64,000 bases of DNA from Methylobacterium sp. J-070 (GCF_022829385.1 NZ_JAKSXX010000165.1:186001-250000), one strand, 5' to 3'; numbered from the stretch's first letter, positions 9,344-18,283 are shown. Notes: a model not told the origin generated them from the sequence alone. Made by a program: numbers and translations.

Positions 9344-10627
9344 ATGAGCGCGCGATCCCATCGCGACGCCAGGGGCCGGCCGCGCGTGGCGGTGACCGGC
9401 ATCGGCGTCGTCTCCTCCCTCGGGCAAGGCCAGGCCGAGACCTGGGCGGCCATGATCGCGGGCCGATCCGGCATCCATGCCATCGACCGGTTCTCGACCG
9501 AGGGCCTGCGCACCCGCATCGCCGGGACGGTGGATTTCCTCGACACGGAGCCGCTGGTCGCCCCGCTTCTGTCCGAGCGCTTCGCCGCGGTGGCCGGCGA
9601 GGAGGCCGTCGCGCAGGCAGGGCTCGGCGCGAAGGGGGACTTTCCGGGGGCGCTGTTCATCGCGGTCCCGCCCGTCGAGATGGAATGGCCGCAGCGGCAG
9701 GCCCTGGCCGAGGCCGCGGGGGGCGACGGACCGGTCGATTACGCCGGGCTGCTCCGGGCCGCTGCCACGCGGCGGTTCGATCCGTGGCACGACCTCTTCA
9801 TCTTCGGCACCGTGGCGGACCGCATCGCCGACCGGTTCGGGACGAGGGGCTCGCCCATCTCGCTCTCCACCGCCTGCTCGTCGGGCGCCACCGCGATCCA
9901 GCTCGGCGTCGAGGCGATCCGGCGCGGCGAGACCGCGGCGGCGCTCTGCATCGGCACGGACGGCTCGGTGAACCCGGAATCCCTGATCCGCTTCTCGCTG
10001 CTCTCGGCACTCTCCACCCGCAACGACGAGCCGGGCGCGGCCTCCAAGCCGTTCTCGAAGGATCGGGACGGCTTCGTGATGGGCGAGGGCGCCGCCGCGC
10101 TGGTCCTGGAGGATTCCGCGGCCGCCGCCGCCCGGGGCGCGACGATCCTCGGCTACGTCCTCGGCTGCGGCGAGAAGGGCGACGGCTTCCATCGGACCCG
10201 CTCCAGCCCCGACGGGGCGCCGATCATCGCGGCGATCCGGGCGAGCCTCGACGATGCCGGGCTCGACGCCGACGCCATCGATACGGTCAACGCCCACGGC
10301 ACGTCGACTCCGGAGAACGACAAGATGGAGGCGCTGGGGCTCGGGGCGGTGTTCGGCGCCCGCACGGGCGCCGTGCCGGTGACCTCCAACAAGTCGATGA
10401 TCGGCCACACCCTGACGGCCGCGGGCGCCATCGAGGCGGCGGTGTCGCTGCTCACCATCCGGCACGGCCGGGTCCCGCCGACCATCAACCACCGGGTGCC
10501 AGATCCCACGATCGCCCTCGACGTGGTCGAGACCGCCCGCGACCTGCCGGTGCGGACGGTGCTGTCGAACTCGTTCGGCTTCGGCGGCCAGAACACCTGC
10601 CTGGTCTTCGGCGCGGAGCCCGCGTGA
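9344..10627 (+). CDS. Beta-ketoacyl-ACP synthase, FabF-like (probable lipid A VLCFA pathway)
   Basis: This is a 427-residue condensing enzyme with the Cys-His-His triad of FabF-type synthases: Cys178 (STACSSG), His318 (HGTSTPEND) and His355 (NKSMIGH). It elongates an ACP-bound acyl chain with malonyl-ACP. It heads a tight run ending in an LpxL-type acyltransferase. In rhizobia the corresponding run (acpXL-fabZXL-fabF2XL-fabF1XL-adh2XL-lpxXL) makes the 27-hydroxy C28 acid of lipid A, so that pathway is the likely context. Only one synthase is present here and no acpXL or fabZXL homologue precedes it. The start at 9344 was chosen over an upstream in-frame ATG because residues from here match the family N-terminus. 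The stop overlaps the GTG of the next gene. Confidence 0.85.
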   Translation: MSARSHRDARGRPRVAVTGIGVVSSLGQGQAETWAAMIAGRSGIHAIDRFSTEGLRTRIAGTVDFLDTEPLVAPLLSERFAAVAGEEAVAQAGLGAKGDFPGALFIAVPPVEMEWPQRQALAEAAGGDGPVDYAGLLRAAATRRFDPWHDLFIFGTVADRIADRFGTRGSPISLSTACSSGATAIQLGVEAIRRGETAAALCIGTDGSVNPESLIRFSLLSALSTRNDEPGAASKPFSKDRDGFVMGEGAAALVLEDSAAAAARGATILGYVLGCGEKGDGFHRTRSSPDGAPIIAAIRASLDDAGLDADAIDTVNAHGTSTPENDKMEALGLGAVFGARTGAVPVTSNKSMIGHTLTAAGAIEAAVSLLTIRHGRVPPTINHRVPDPTIALDVVETARDLPVRTVLSNSFGFGGQNTCLVFGAEPA

Positions 10628-11391
10628 GCGCCGCGGCGGCAGGCCGGCGCGTCCTGGTCACGGGCGGCGCGACCGGGATCGGAGCAGCGATCGTCCGCAC
10701 GCTGGCCGGCGCCGGTTACGAGGTCGACTTCACCTTCCGCGCCTCGGCCGAGGCCGCGCAGGCGCTGCTTGAGGAGATGCGCGCCGCGCATCCCGGCCGC
10801 GCCGTGGCGGCCCATGCCCTTGACCTCGCCGACAAGGGCGCGCTCGACGGCTTCTGCGAGACCGCGGAGGCGGCCGGCTATTACGGCCTTGTCCACAACG
10901 CCGGCCAGCCCTGCGACGCCCTGGCGGCCATGCTCGACCAGGAGCGGGCCGAGGCGGCGATGCAGGTCAACTTCTTCTCCCTGACCCGCGTCGCCAAGGC
11001 GCTGGTCCGCGAGATGACCCGCGCCCGCGCCGGCCGGATCGTGGCGATCGGATCCGTTGCGGCCCTCCGGGGGAACGCCGGCAACGCCGCCTATGCGGCG
11101 ACCAAGGGCGCGCTGATCGCTTATTGCCGCACCCTGGCGGTGGAGACGGCCAAGCGGGGGGTCACCGTCAACGTGATCGCGCCGGGCTTCGTCGACACGG
11201 CCATGATGACGCGCTACGCCGCTCATCGGGACGGTATGGAGCGTCAGATCCCCGCGGGGCGGTTCGGCCGTCCGGAGGATGTCGCCGCGCTCGCGGCCTT
11301 CCTGATGGGTGAGGGCGCCTCCTACATGACGGGCACCGTCCTGCCCGTCGACGGCGGCCTGACCGCGATGATGGGCGTCCACCGGGCCTGA
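10624..11391 (+). CDS. 3-oxoacyl-ACP reductase, FabG-like SDR
   Basis: This 255-residue short-chain dehydrogenase has the NAD(P)-binding motif TGGATGIG at residues 13-20 and the catalytic Tyr157-x3-Lys161 (YAATK). The expected role is reduction of the 3-ketoacyl-ACP made by the preceding synthase. Its GTG start overlaps the synthase stop (GTGA), which is strong evidence for co-translation and a shared pathway. The C-terminal MTGTVLPVDGG motif is typical of FabG. A ketoreductase in this place is not part of the classic rhizobial VLCFA cluster as I know it, so it may be a lineage-specific addition. Aryl polyene clusters also pair a synthase with a reductase, but the downstream lpxL-type gene argues for lipid A. 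Confidence 0.87.
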   Translation: MSAAAAGRRVLVTGGATGIGAAIVRTLAGAGYEVDFTFRASAEAAQALLEEMRAAHPGRAVAAHALDLADKGALDGFCETAEAAGYYGLVHNAGQPCDALAAMLDQERAEAAMQVNFFSLTRVAKALVREMTRARAGRIVAIGSVAALRGNAGNAAYAATKGALIAYCRTLAVETAKRGVTVNVIAPGFVDTAMMTRYAAHRDGMERQIPAGRFGRPEDVAALAAFLMGEGASYMTGTVLPVDGGLTAMMGVHRA

Positions 11392-11394
11392 TCG

Positions 11395-11709
11395 ATGACG
11401 CCGCGGAGCACGACGATCCTGCCGATGCGCGCCATTCCCGCTTTCTCCGCCCTGTGCATCGCGGCGGTCTTTGTCCCGGGGTCGGGATGGGCCGAGCCCG
11501 AGACCTACCGGCTCTCGGGCCTGCCGCCCGGCGAGCCCCTCAGCATCCGCGCGGAGCCGGACCCGTCCGCCGAACAGATCGGCGAGATCCGCGGCCGGGC
11601 CCTGGTCTTCGGCTGCACCAACGACACGCCGAGCCGCACCACCTGGTGCCGGGTCAGGGCCGGCCGGGTCCTGGGCTGGGCGCGGCGGCGATACCTGGCG
11701 CCGGATTGA
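11395..11709 (+). CDS. Small exported SH3-like protein
   Basis: A 104-residue protein with an N-terminal signal peptide (hydrophobic core around residues 12-26, cleavage expected after the WAEPE region). The mature part has a bacterial SH3-like pattern: LSIRAEPDPSAEQIGEI, then paired cysteines in FGCTND and TWCRV, which may form a disulfide in the periplasm. The start could be the ATG at 11395, 3 bases after the reductase stop, or the in-frame ATG at 11425, which gives a more ordinary signal peptide. It lies inside the fatty-acid gene run, but its role there is unknown. Such proteins often bind cell wall or other envelope proteins. Confidence 0.75.
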   Translation: MTPRSTTILPMRAIPAFSALCIAAVFVPGSGWAEPETYRLSGLPPGEPLSIRAEPDPSAEQIGEIRGRALVFGCTNDTPSRTTWCRVRAGRVLGWARRRYLAPD

Positions 11710-11719
11710 CGAGAGACAG

Positions 11720-12742
11720 ATGCAAGCCCTCCAGCTGTTCGGCGACCGCGACCTGCGCCTGACGGACGTCGAGCCTCCGGCGGCCCCGGGCCCGGGCGAG
11801 GTCCGGATCCGCATTCGCGCCGTCGGCCTCAACTTCATCGATGTCTGGGGCTTCCGCGGGATGGCCTTCGCCAAGCGGAAGATGCCGCTCATCGTCGGGG
11901 CGGAAGCCGCCGGCGTCGTGGAGTCGGCCGGGCCGGACGTCACCGACCTCGCCGCCGGCGACCGGGTCGTCCCCTACGGCGCGATGACCTGCGGCCGGTG
12001 CCGGGCCTGCCGCGAGGGCCGCGACAACCTCTGCGAGGACGTGTCCGGCGTGATGGGCTTCCACCTCGACGGCTTCGCCCGGGAGCTGGTGACGCTGCCC
12101 GCCCGGCTGGCGGTGAAGGTGCCCGACGGCGTCAGCGACACCGACGCCGCCTGCGCGGGTATCGCCTTCGGCACCGTGCAGCACATGCTGTTCGACAACG
12201 CCCGGCTGGAGCCCGGCGAGAGCGTGCTGGTCCATGCCGGCGGCTCGGGGATCGGCACCGCGGCGATCCGCATGGCCAAGGCGATCGGCTGCACGGTCTA
12301 CACGACGGTGGGCGACGACGAGAAGGGCCGCAGGGCGGCGGACCTCGGCGCCGATCACGTCATCAACTACCGGACCGAGCGGTTCGAGGGCGAGGTCCGG
12401 CGGCTGACCAAGCGCAAGGGCGTCGACGTGGTGTTCGAGCATGTCGGCGCGGATACCTGGAACGGGTCCCTGCTCTGCCTCAAGCGCGGCGGGCGTCTCG
12501 TGACCTGCGGGTCGACCTCCGGTGTGTCGGCGACGATCAATCTGATGCAGCTGTTCCAACAGCAATACCGGATAACGGGCTCGTTCGGCTGCTCGCTCGC
12601 CAATATCGGCCAATCCCTCGACAAGATGGGCGCAGGCATCCGGCCGGTCGTCGACACCGTCTACCCGCTGTCCGACTTCGCGCAGGGGCTCGAGCGGCTC
12701 GAGTCGCGCCGCGTCTTCGGCAAGATCCTGGTCGGTCTGTAG
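11720..12742 (+). CDS. Zinc-type alcohol dehydrogenase / quinone oxidoreductase (Adh2XL-like)
   Basis: A 340-residue medium-chain dehydrogenase/reductase. It has an N-terminal GroES-like fold, four cysteines for a structural zinc (Cys91, Cys94, Cys97, Cys105) and a Rossmann motif with GGSGIGTAA near residue 174. The gene begins 10 bases after the SH3 gene and is followed by an LpxL-type acyltransferase. In rhizobia a similar dehydrogenase (adh2XL) precedes lpxXL and helps make the long hydroxylated acyl chain of lipid A, most likely as a reductase step. The same role is inferred here from position. The sequence alone would also fit a general zinc-binding oxidoreductase. Confidence 0.83.
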   Translation: MQALQLFGDRDLRLTDVEPPAAPGPGEVRIRIRAVGLNFIDVWGFRGMAFAKRKMPLIVGAEAAGVVESAGPDVTDLAAGDRVVPYGAMTCGRCRACREGRDNLCEDVSGVMGFHLDGFARELVTLPARLAVKVPDGVSDTDAACAGIAFGTVQHMLFDNARLEPGESVLVHAGGSGIGTAAIRMAKAIGCTVYTTVGDDEKGRRAADLGADHVINYRTERFEGEVRRLTKRKGVDVVFEHVGADTWNGSLLCLKRGGRLVTCGSTSGVSATINLMQLFQQQYRITGSFGCSLANIGQSLDKMGAGIRPVVDTVYPLSDFAQGLERLESRRVFGKILVGL

Positions 12743-12743
12743 G

Positions 12744-12785
12744 CGCGCCGCGGAGCAGAAGGCGCCCTCCGCGCGGCGCCTCTTT
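12744..12785 (+). terminator. Imperfect GC-rich hairpin after the dehydrogenase
   Basis: The bases just after the dehydrogenase stop can fold into an imperfect GC-rich stem (GCGCCGCGGAG against CTCCGCGCGGCGC), followed by a short CTCTTT tract. It could be a weak terminator or attenuator before the acyltransferase gene. The T-run is poor, so the call is tentative. Confidence 0.3.
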
Positions 12786-12864
12786 CGCGCTGCGGCAGAC
12801 ATGGCTTAAGCTTCGCTTTACGGGTGCGTCGGGGGGCCGCTCGTGCCACGCCCTGGAATCGAAC

Positions 12865-13881
12865 GTGCTGCGTCTCGCCCTCCTCCTGAAACGGTCGTAT
12901 CCGCGCCTGGCCGGTTACGCGATGATCCCGCTGATTCGCGCCCTGGTGTGGATCGCGCGCGCGCTGGGGCCGGCGCGGTCGACGGCCTTCGGCGCCGCCG
13001 TGCTGCGCACGCTCGGGCCTCTCCTGCCGGCGCACCGCACCGCCCTGGCGAACCTGCGGGCGGCCTACCCGGAGATGCCGGAGGCGCAGCGGAGGCGGAT
13101 CGCCCTGGAGGCATGGGACAATCTCGGGCGGACGGGCGCGGAGTACGCCCATCTGGATACCCTGTTCGACTACGATCCCGCGGCCCCCGGCCCGTTGCGG
13201 ACCGAGGTCTCGGGCATCGAGCATTTCTTCGCCCTGCGCGACGACGGCCGGCCGGGGCTGATCTTCTCGGCTCACCTGGCCAACTGGGAGCTGCCGGCGA
13301 TCTGCGCGGCCAGGTTCGGGCTGGACGCCACCGCGGTGTTCCGGCCGCCGAACAACCCGGCGGCCGCGCGCCTCGTGCAGGAGGTTCGGAGGCGCTCCAT
13401 GGGCGGCCTCGCGGCGTCGAAGCCGGGCGCCGTCTTCGCCCTGCGCGACGTGGTGGAGAACGGCGGCCATCTCGGGCAGCTGATCGACCAGCACTTCACC
13501 CGCGGCGTGGTGGTGACCTTCCTCGGACGGCCCTGCCTCGCCAATCCGCTCCTCGCCAAGCTCGCCCGGCACTACGACTGCCCGGTCCACGGCGTCCGGG
13601 TCGTGCGCCTGCCGGAGGGCCGCTTCCGGCTGGAGCTGACGCCGCCGCTGGATCTGCCCCGCGCCGCCGACGGGACCATCGACGTGGCCGGCGCCATGCA
13701 GGCGATGACCGCGGTGGTGGAGGGGTGGGTGCGCGAGACTCCGGGCCAGTGGCTCTGGATGCATCGCCGCTGGCGCCCGGACATGTTGCCGAGGGCCCGG
13801 GCGTCGCAGGTGGTCTCTCAACCCATGGTGGAAGCCTCTCAAGCCAACGTGATTTCACAGACGGCATCGCAACCGCTCTGA
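12865..13881 (+). CDS. Lipid A late acyltransferase, LpxL/LpxXL-like
   Basis: A 338-residue LpxL/HtrB-family acyltransferase that adds a secondary acyl chain to lipid A at the inner membrane. It has an N-terminal hydrophobic anchor (about residues 18-40) and the catalytic H-x4-E motif as His137 to Glu142 (HLANWE). FRPPNN and the late GQWLWMHRRW motif are also typical of the family. In rhizobia the homologue LpxXL ends the VLCFA cluster and attaches the C28 chain, and the preceding genes suggest the same here. The start is uncertain: a GTG at 12865 is used, and an ATG at 12922 would remove part of the anchor. The last 25 residues are a serine/glutamine-rich tail without family conservation. 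Confidence 0.85.
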   Translation: MLRLALLLKRSYPRLAGYAMIPLIRALVWIARALGPARSTAFGAAVLRTLGPLLPAHRTALANLRAAYPEMPEAQRRRIALEAWDNLGRTGAEYAHLDTLFDYDPAAPGPLRTEVSGIEHFFALRDDGRPGLIFSAHLANWELPAICAARFGLDATAVFRPPNNPAAARLVQEVRRRSMGGLAASKPGAVFALRDVVENGGHLGQLIDQHFTRGVVVTFLGRPCLANPLLAKLARHYDCPVHGVRVVRLPEGRFRLELTPPLDLPRAADGTIDVAGAMQAMTAVVEGWVRETPGQWLWMHRRWRPDMLPRARASQVVSQPMVEASQANVISQTASQPL

Positions 13882-13888
13882 TGACGCG

Positions 13889-14656
13889 ATGACGCCCCGG
13901 CCCCGCGCCAGACTCCGCGACCGCCGCACGCTCGGCGCTACGGTGCTGCTCTGGAGTTCCCTGGCCGCCCCGTCGGTGCGCGCCGAGCCGGTCCAGACCG
14001 TCGTCGAGCTGTTCACCAGTCAGGGCTGCGGCGCCTGCCGGGCGGCCGATCCGGTGATGCGCGACCTGTCCCGGCAGCCCGGGGTGATCGCCCTGACGCT
14101 GCCGGTGACCTACTGGGACTATCTCGGCTGGAAGGACACCCTGGGCCTGCGGCCGCTCAACGAGCGCCAGCGCGCCTACGCGCGGGGCCGCGGAGCCCGC
14201 CAGGTCTTCACTCCCCAGGTGGTGGTCGACGGGACCGGCTTCGCGGTCGGCTCGGACAGAGCCGCCCTGGAGCGGCTCCTGCGCGATGCCGGCCAGCGCG
14301 GCGGATTGCCGGTCCCGGTGCGCAGCGAGATGCGGGGCGACCGGATCCAGGTGGAGGTCGGGGCGGCGGCGGAGGCCAGGACGGACCTGCGCGGCGATGT
14401 CTGGCTCGTCCCGGTCCTGCGCAGCCGGGCGATCCCGATCCAGGGCGGCGAGAACGGCGGCCGGATCGCGACCTACATCAACGTGGTGCGCGGTCTGCTG
14501 CGCCTCGGGTCCTGGACCGGGCAGCCGGCGCGCTTCGACGTGCCCAACATCCAGGCCGAGATCGGCGACGCGGACAGCTGGGTCGTGCTGCTCCAGGCCG
14601 CCGCCGACGGCCGGCCCGGGCGCATCATCGGCGCCGCGAAGGGCCCGGGGCTGTAG
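13889..14656 (+). CDS. DUF1223 exported thioredoxin-like protein
   Basis: A 255-residue protein with a signal peptide (hydrophobic stretch about residues 17-31) and a thioredoxin-like domain. It carries a CxxC motif, Cys47-Gly-Ala-Cys50, in the context LFTSQGCGACRAAD. The later TYWDYLGWKDTLG and FTPQVVVDG segments are characteristic of DUF1223. The location should be periplasmic and the CxxC suggests a redox role, but no substrate is known. It starts 7 bases after the acyltransferase gene and may be cotranscribed with it. The rest of the neighbourhood gives no further clue. Confidence 0.85.
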   Translation: MTPRPRARLRDRRTLGATVLLWSSLAAPSVRAEPVQTVVELFTSQGCGACRAADPVMRDLSRQPGVIALTLPVTYWDYLGWKDTLGLRPLNERQRAYARGRGARQVFTPQVVVDGTGFAVGSDRAALERLLRDAGQRGGLPVPVRSEMRGDRIQVEVGAAAEARTDLRGDVWLVPVLRSRAIPIQGGENGGRIATYINVVRGLLRLGSWTGQPARFDVPNIQAEIGDADSWVVLLQAAADGRPGRIIGAAKGPGL

Positions 14657-14823
14657 GCGTGCCGGGCCGCTGCGCGGCCCGGGGATCCGGACGGGCGAGA
14701 GCGCATCCCTGCGTCCGCGCGTCTCCCCCATCCGGCGCGCGCCGAACCATGTCGGCGGCAGGGTCGTTGCATACGGGTGGCGGTCCGCCGTTCCCTGTGG
14801 GCGCTTTTCAGCGAGTGTCGGCC

Positions 14824-15540
14824 ATGCGGCGACGCCATCTGCTGTCCGGATTGTTCGCCGCCCTGTCCCTCTGGGGGCGCCGCACCGATGCCGCAGATCA
14901 CACCGTGGACGTCCTCCTGGTCCTCGCGGTCGACGTGTCCCTGAGCATCAGCGAGGCGCGTTTCGACCTTGAGCGGCGCGGCTACGCCGAAGCCTTCAGC
15001 GACCCGCGCGTCCTGCGCGCGATCGGCGAGGGCCCGACCGGGCGCATCGGCGTGGCGCTGTTCGACTGGGCCGGACCCGGCGAGCAGCAGATCGCGGTCG
15101 ACTGGATGATCATCGCCTCCGCCCGGGACGCGGACGCGTTCGCGGCCAAGCTCGCCGCGGTGCCGCGGCCGTTCTACGGCCGCACGGCCATCGGCTCCGC
15201 CATCGCCTTCGGCACGGAGTTGCTGGAGCGCGCGCCGTTCGGGGCCGACCGCCGGATCATCGACATCTCTGGGGACGGCACCAGCAACGCCGGCCGTCCC
15301 ATCGCGGAGATGCGCGACGCCGCCGCGGCGGCCGGCATCACGGTCAACGGCATCGTCATCCTCACCGATCCGGAGGGCATGCCGGGATTCCTGAAGGAGC
15401 ACACCAATCCGGCGGGCGGCCTCGCGGCCTATTACCGCAACGTCGTGATCGCCGGGGAGGGCGCCTTCGTGATGAGCGCGGAGAGCTTCGAGGCCTTCGG
15501 ACGCGCCCTCATCGCCAAGCTGGTCCGCGAGATCTCGTGA
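14824..15540 (+). CDS. DUF1194 von Willebrand factor A-like exported protein
   Basis: A 238-residue protein with a short signal peptide (about residues 1-23) and a von Willebrand type A fold. The metal-ion site motif DxSxS is present as DVSLS in AVDVSLSISEARF. The later GRTAIGSAI and DISGDGTSN segments supply the usual second and third metal ligands. DUF1194 proteins are common in alphaproteobacteria and have no assigned function; binding of a protein partner in the periplasm is a reasonable inference. The ATG at 14824 was chosen over an upstream in-frame start at 14659 because the signal peptide begins here. About 165 bp of unassigned sequence precedes it. Confidence 0.85.
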   Translation: MRRRHLLSGLFAALSLWGRRTDAADHTVDVLLVLAVDVSLSISEARFDLERRGYAEAFSDPRVLRAIGEGPTGRIGVALFDWAGPGEQQIAVDWMIIASARDADAFAAKLAAVPRPFYGRTAIGSAIAFGTELLERAPFGADRRIIDISGDGTSNAGRPIAEMRDAAAAAGITVNGIVILTDPEGMPGFLKEHTNPAGGLAAYYRNVVIAGEGAFVMSAESFEAFGRALIAKLVREIS

Positions 15541-15574
15541 CCCCTCCGTTGCAGCCCCGGGGAGGGGGCCGCCG

Positions 15575-17089
15575 ATGCGCCTTGCCGTGCTTCAGTTCAC
15601 CCACGAGACCGTCACGTTCCTGCCGAACGACACGACCCGGGACGACTTCATCTATCCCGGCTCGCCGGCCGGCGGACCGGATCTCCTGGCCACCGACCCG
15701 AAGGGCTACATGGGCGGCTTCGTGCAGGTGGCGCGCGAGCACCCGGGCGTCGCGCTGACCGGCATCACCTCGCCCCTCTGGCCGCGCACCGGGACCGCCT
15801 CGGGCTGGATCACCCAGGACGCCTACGCACACTTCCTCGGCCTCATGGTGTCGGAACTGCGGGCTCTGGGACCGTTCGACGGCGTCTACATGGCGCTGCA
15901 CGGTGCGATGGCGGTCCGCGGCGTCCCCCGCCCGGAGGCCGACATCGCCCGGCAGGTGCGCGCCGCCGTGGGCAGGCATGCCGTCATCGCGGCGACCTTC
16001 GACCTCCACGGCAACGAGGATGGCGCGTTCCTCGAGCACGCCGACATGGCGTTCGCCGTCAAGTATTTCCCCCACTACGACGGCCACCTCCAGGGGCAAC
16101 GGGCCGCCCGCATGCTGATCCGGGCCGCCCGCGGCGATTATCGGCCGGTGCACCGGACCCTGAAGGTCCCGATCCTCTCGCCCACCGTGGTGCAATGGAC
16201 CGGCGCCTCGCCCTGGTCCGATCTCGTCCAGCGGGCGCTGGTCTGGGAGGCCCGCGAGCCGGACGTGTTCGTCAACGTGTTCTTCGGCTTCCCGTGGGGC
16301 GACGCGCCGGACGGCGGCATGACCGTGCAGGCGATGACCGACGCCGATCCGGACCTCGCCGCGCGGGTCGCCGAGGATGTCGCCGCCTTCGCGTGGCGGA
16401 ACCGGAGCGCGCTGCTCGCGGCGGCCGAGATCCATTCCATCGCGGACGGGGTGCGGCTCGCCCGCGGGGCCGTCGCGCGCGGCGCGGCTCCGGTGGTCCT
16501 GGCCGATCACAGCGATCGCTCCGGACGCGCCACGTGGCTGTTGCGCCAGATCCTGGCGCAGGGGCTCGCCCGCTGCCTCGTGGCCACGGTCGCGTCGCCG
16601 GAGGCGATCGCCGCCGTGATCGCCAGTGGGGCCGGGCCGGGCGACGTGTTCGATGCGCCGGTCGGAGGCGGCGCGGACCCCTCGGCGGGAGAGCCCGTGC
16701 GGGTCATCGGGACCATACTGCACGTCGCCGCCGCGCCGGCCCCCGGGGTTGCCGGGAGCGGCGGCGGAGGCGGCCATTGGATCTGCGTCGGGCTCGGGGC
16801 CGGCAACGTCTTGGTGCTCAGCCCGCAGCTCGCGCAGATCGTTGAGCCCGATGCGCTGTGGGACCTCGGCCTCGACGCGGCCGATTTCGACGTGGTGGCG
16901 ATCAAGTCGCGGGTTCATTTCCGCCGCGGCTTCGACGACAGCGGCTATGCCCGCACGATCCTGCTGGTGGAGCCGCCCGAGCCGTTCCTCGGCACGGTCC
17001 GGCTCGATCGCCTGCCCTACGCGCACATGCGGGCCTCCGATTTCTTCCCCTACAGCCTGCCGCCCGGTCCGGGGAAACCGGAGGGGTGA
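15575..17089 (+). CDS. M81 family metallopeptidase, MlrC-like
   Basis: A 504-residue protein of the DUF1485/M81 family, named after microcystinase C (MlrC). The N-terminal FTHETVTF segment, FDLHGN near residue 150 and FPHYDGHLQG near residue 168 carry the histidines and aspartate expected to bind zinc. No signal peptide is visible. Most members are of unknown substrate and occur beside amino-acid or peptide catabolic genes, so hydrolysis of a small amide or peptide is more likely than toxin degradation. A glycine-rich linker near residue 390 (GSGGGGGH) interrupts the C-terminal domain. The next gene, an Ldh-type dehydrogenase, follows on the same strand after about 120 bp. Confidence 0.85.
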   Translation: MRLAVLQFTHETVTFLPNDTTRDDFIYPGSPAGGPDLLATDPKGYMGGFVQVAREHPGVALTGITSPLWPRTGTASGWITQDAYAHFLGLMVSELRALGPFDGVYMALHGAMAVRGVPRPEADIARQVRAAVGRHAVIAATFDLHGNEDGAFLEHADMAFAVKYFPHYDGHLQGQRAARMLIRAARGDYRPVHRTLKVPILSPTVVQWTGASPWSDLVQRALVWEAREPDVFVNVFFGFPWGDAPDGGMTVQAMTDADPDLAARVAEDVAAFAWRNRSALLAAAEIHSIADGVRLARGAVARGAAPVVLADHSDRSGRATWLLRQILAQGLARCLVATVASPEAIAAVIASGAGPGDVFDAPVGGGADPSAGEPVRVIGTILHVAAAPAPGVAGSGGGGGHWICVGLGAGNVLVLSPQLAQIVEPDALWDLGLDAADFDVVAIKSRVHFRRGFDDSGYARTILLVEPPEPFLGTVRLDRLPYAHMRASDFFPYSLPPGPGKPEG

Positions 17090-17212
17090 CCGGCGCGACG
17101 TCCGGGACGACAGCGGCCGCCAGGCGTCACCCGCGGCGCTCGCGCCGTGCGGCCGGGGGCGCTAGGTTCGTCCCGCACGCGCCCGGCGAGGCGCGGCCAG
17201 GGAGGAAACGGA

Positions 17213-18283
17213 ATGCGGATCTCGGCCGATCGGCTGTCCGCCTATGTGCGGGATATCTTCATTCGGGAGGGATGTGCCGACGACGAGGCCGAGCGGATCG
17301 GCCGCTTCCTGGTCGCCGCCAACCTCACCGGCCACGACAGTCACGGGGTCGTCCGGGTCACGCGCTACGTGGAATGGCTGCGCGCGGGCGAGGTCGAGGC
17401 GGGCCGCACGCCCGAGATCGTCAGCGACGCGCCGGCCTTCGCGCTGATCGATGCCGGCTACGGCTTCGGGCAGACCGCCGGACCCTTCGCCACCGACCTG
17501 GGCATCGCCAAGGCCCGGGAGAGCGGCGTCGCCGTCGTGGCGCTCCGCCACGCCGGACATCTCGGGCGGATCGGCGAGTGGGCCGAGCGGGCGGCGGCGG
17601 CCGGGCTCGTCTCGGTCCATTTCGTCAACGTGGCGGGCAGCCTGCTGGTGGCGCCCTTCGGCTCGGTGGAGCGGCGCTTCTCCACGGCGCCGTTCGCGGC
17701 CGGTTTCCCGGTGCCGGGCGCGGAGCCGATCATCCTCGACTTCGCCACCTCGGCCGTCGCCGAGGGCAAGGTGCTGGTGGCCTCCCGGGGCGGCAAGCCG
17801 CTGCCGGAGGGCGCCCTGATCGAGCCGGACGGCCGGCTGAGTTCCGACCCGGCGACCCTGTTCGGACCCCTCGACGGCGTGGAGCGCGACAATCAGCGCG
17901 GCGCGGGCGCGATCCGGGCCTTCGGCGAGCACAAGGGCTCGGGTCTCGCGCTGATGTGCGAACTCCTCGCCGGCGCGCTGACCGGCTCGGGAACCGCAGG
18001 GCCGGGCCGGCGGCGCATCTGCAACGGCATGCTGTCGATCTACGTGACCCCGCGGGCCCTCGGCACCGAGGAGATCCTGGCGACCGAGGCGCGGACCTAT
18101 CTCGACTTCTTCAAGAGCGCCCGGCCGATGCCCGGCGCCGAGGTCCTGCTGCCGGGCGAGCCGGAGCGGCGCACGCGGGCGGAGCGCCTCGCCGAGGGGG
18201 TGCCGCTGCCCGAACCGGTCTGGGCGACGCTGCTCGCAGCCGGCCGGCCGCACGGACTGGACGGCGATGCCTATCGCGGGTGA
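17213..18283 (+). CDS. Malate/L-lactate/ureidoglycolate dehydrogenase family oxidoreductase
   Basis: This 356-residue NAD(P)-dependent dehydrogenase belongs to the family of YlbC, AllD and ComC, which have a non-Rossmann fold. The HDSHGV motif near residue 44, the ALRHAGHLGRIGEWAE segment near residue 120 and EHKGSGLALM near residue 242 are the usual substrate and cofactor residues. The enzyme oxidises a 2-hydroxy acid to a 2-oxo acid. Its exact substrate cannot be told from sequence. A GGAGGAAACG ribosome site precedes the ATG at 17213. The end overlaps by about 13 bases with the end of the restored, convergent glycosyltransferase gene at the edge of the AT-richer island. Confidence 0.86.
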   Translation: MRISADRLSAYVRDIFIREGCADDEAERIGRFLVAANLTGHDSHGVVRVTRYVEWLRAGEVEAGRTPEIVSDAPAFALIDAGYGFGQTAGPFATDLGIAKARESGVAVVALRHAGHLGRIGEWAERAAAAGLVSVHFVNVAGSLLVAPFGSVERRFSTAPFAAGFPVPGAEPIILDFATSAVAEGKVLVASRGGKPLPEGALIEPDGRLSSDPATLFGPLDGVERDNQRGAGAIRAFGEHKGSGLALMCELLAGALTGSGTAGPGRRRICNGMLSIYVTPRALGTEEILATEARTYLDFFKSARPMPGAEVLLPGEPERRTRAERLAEGVPLPEPVWATLLAAGRPHGLDGDAYRG

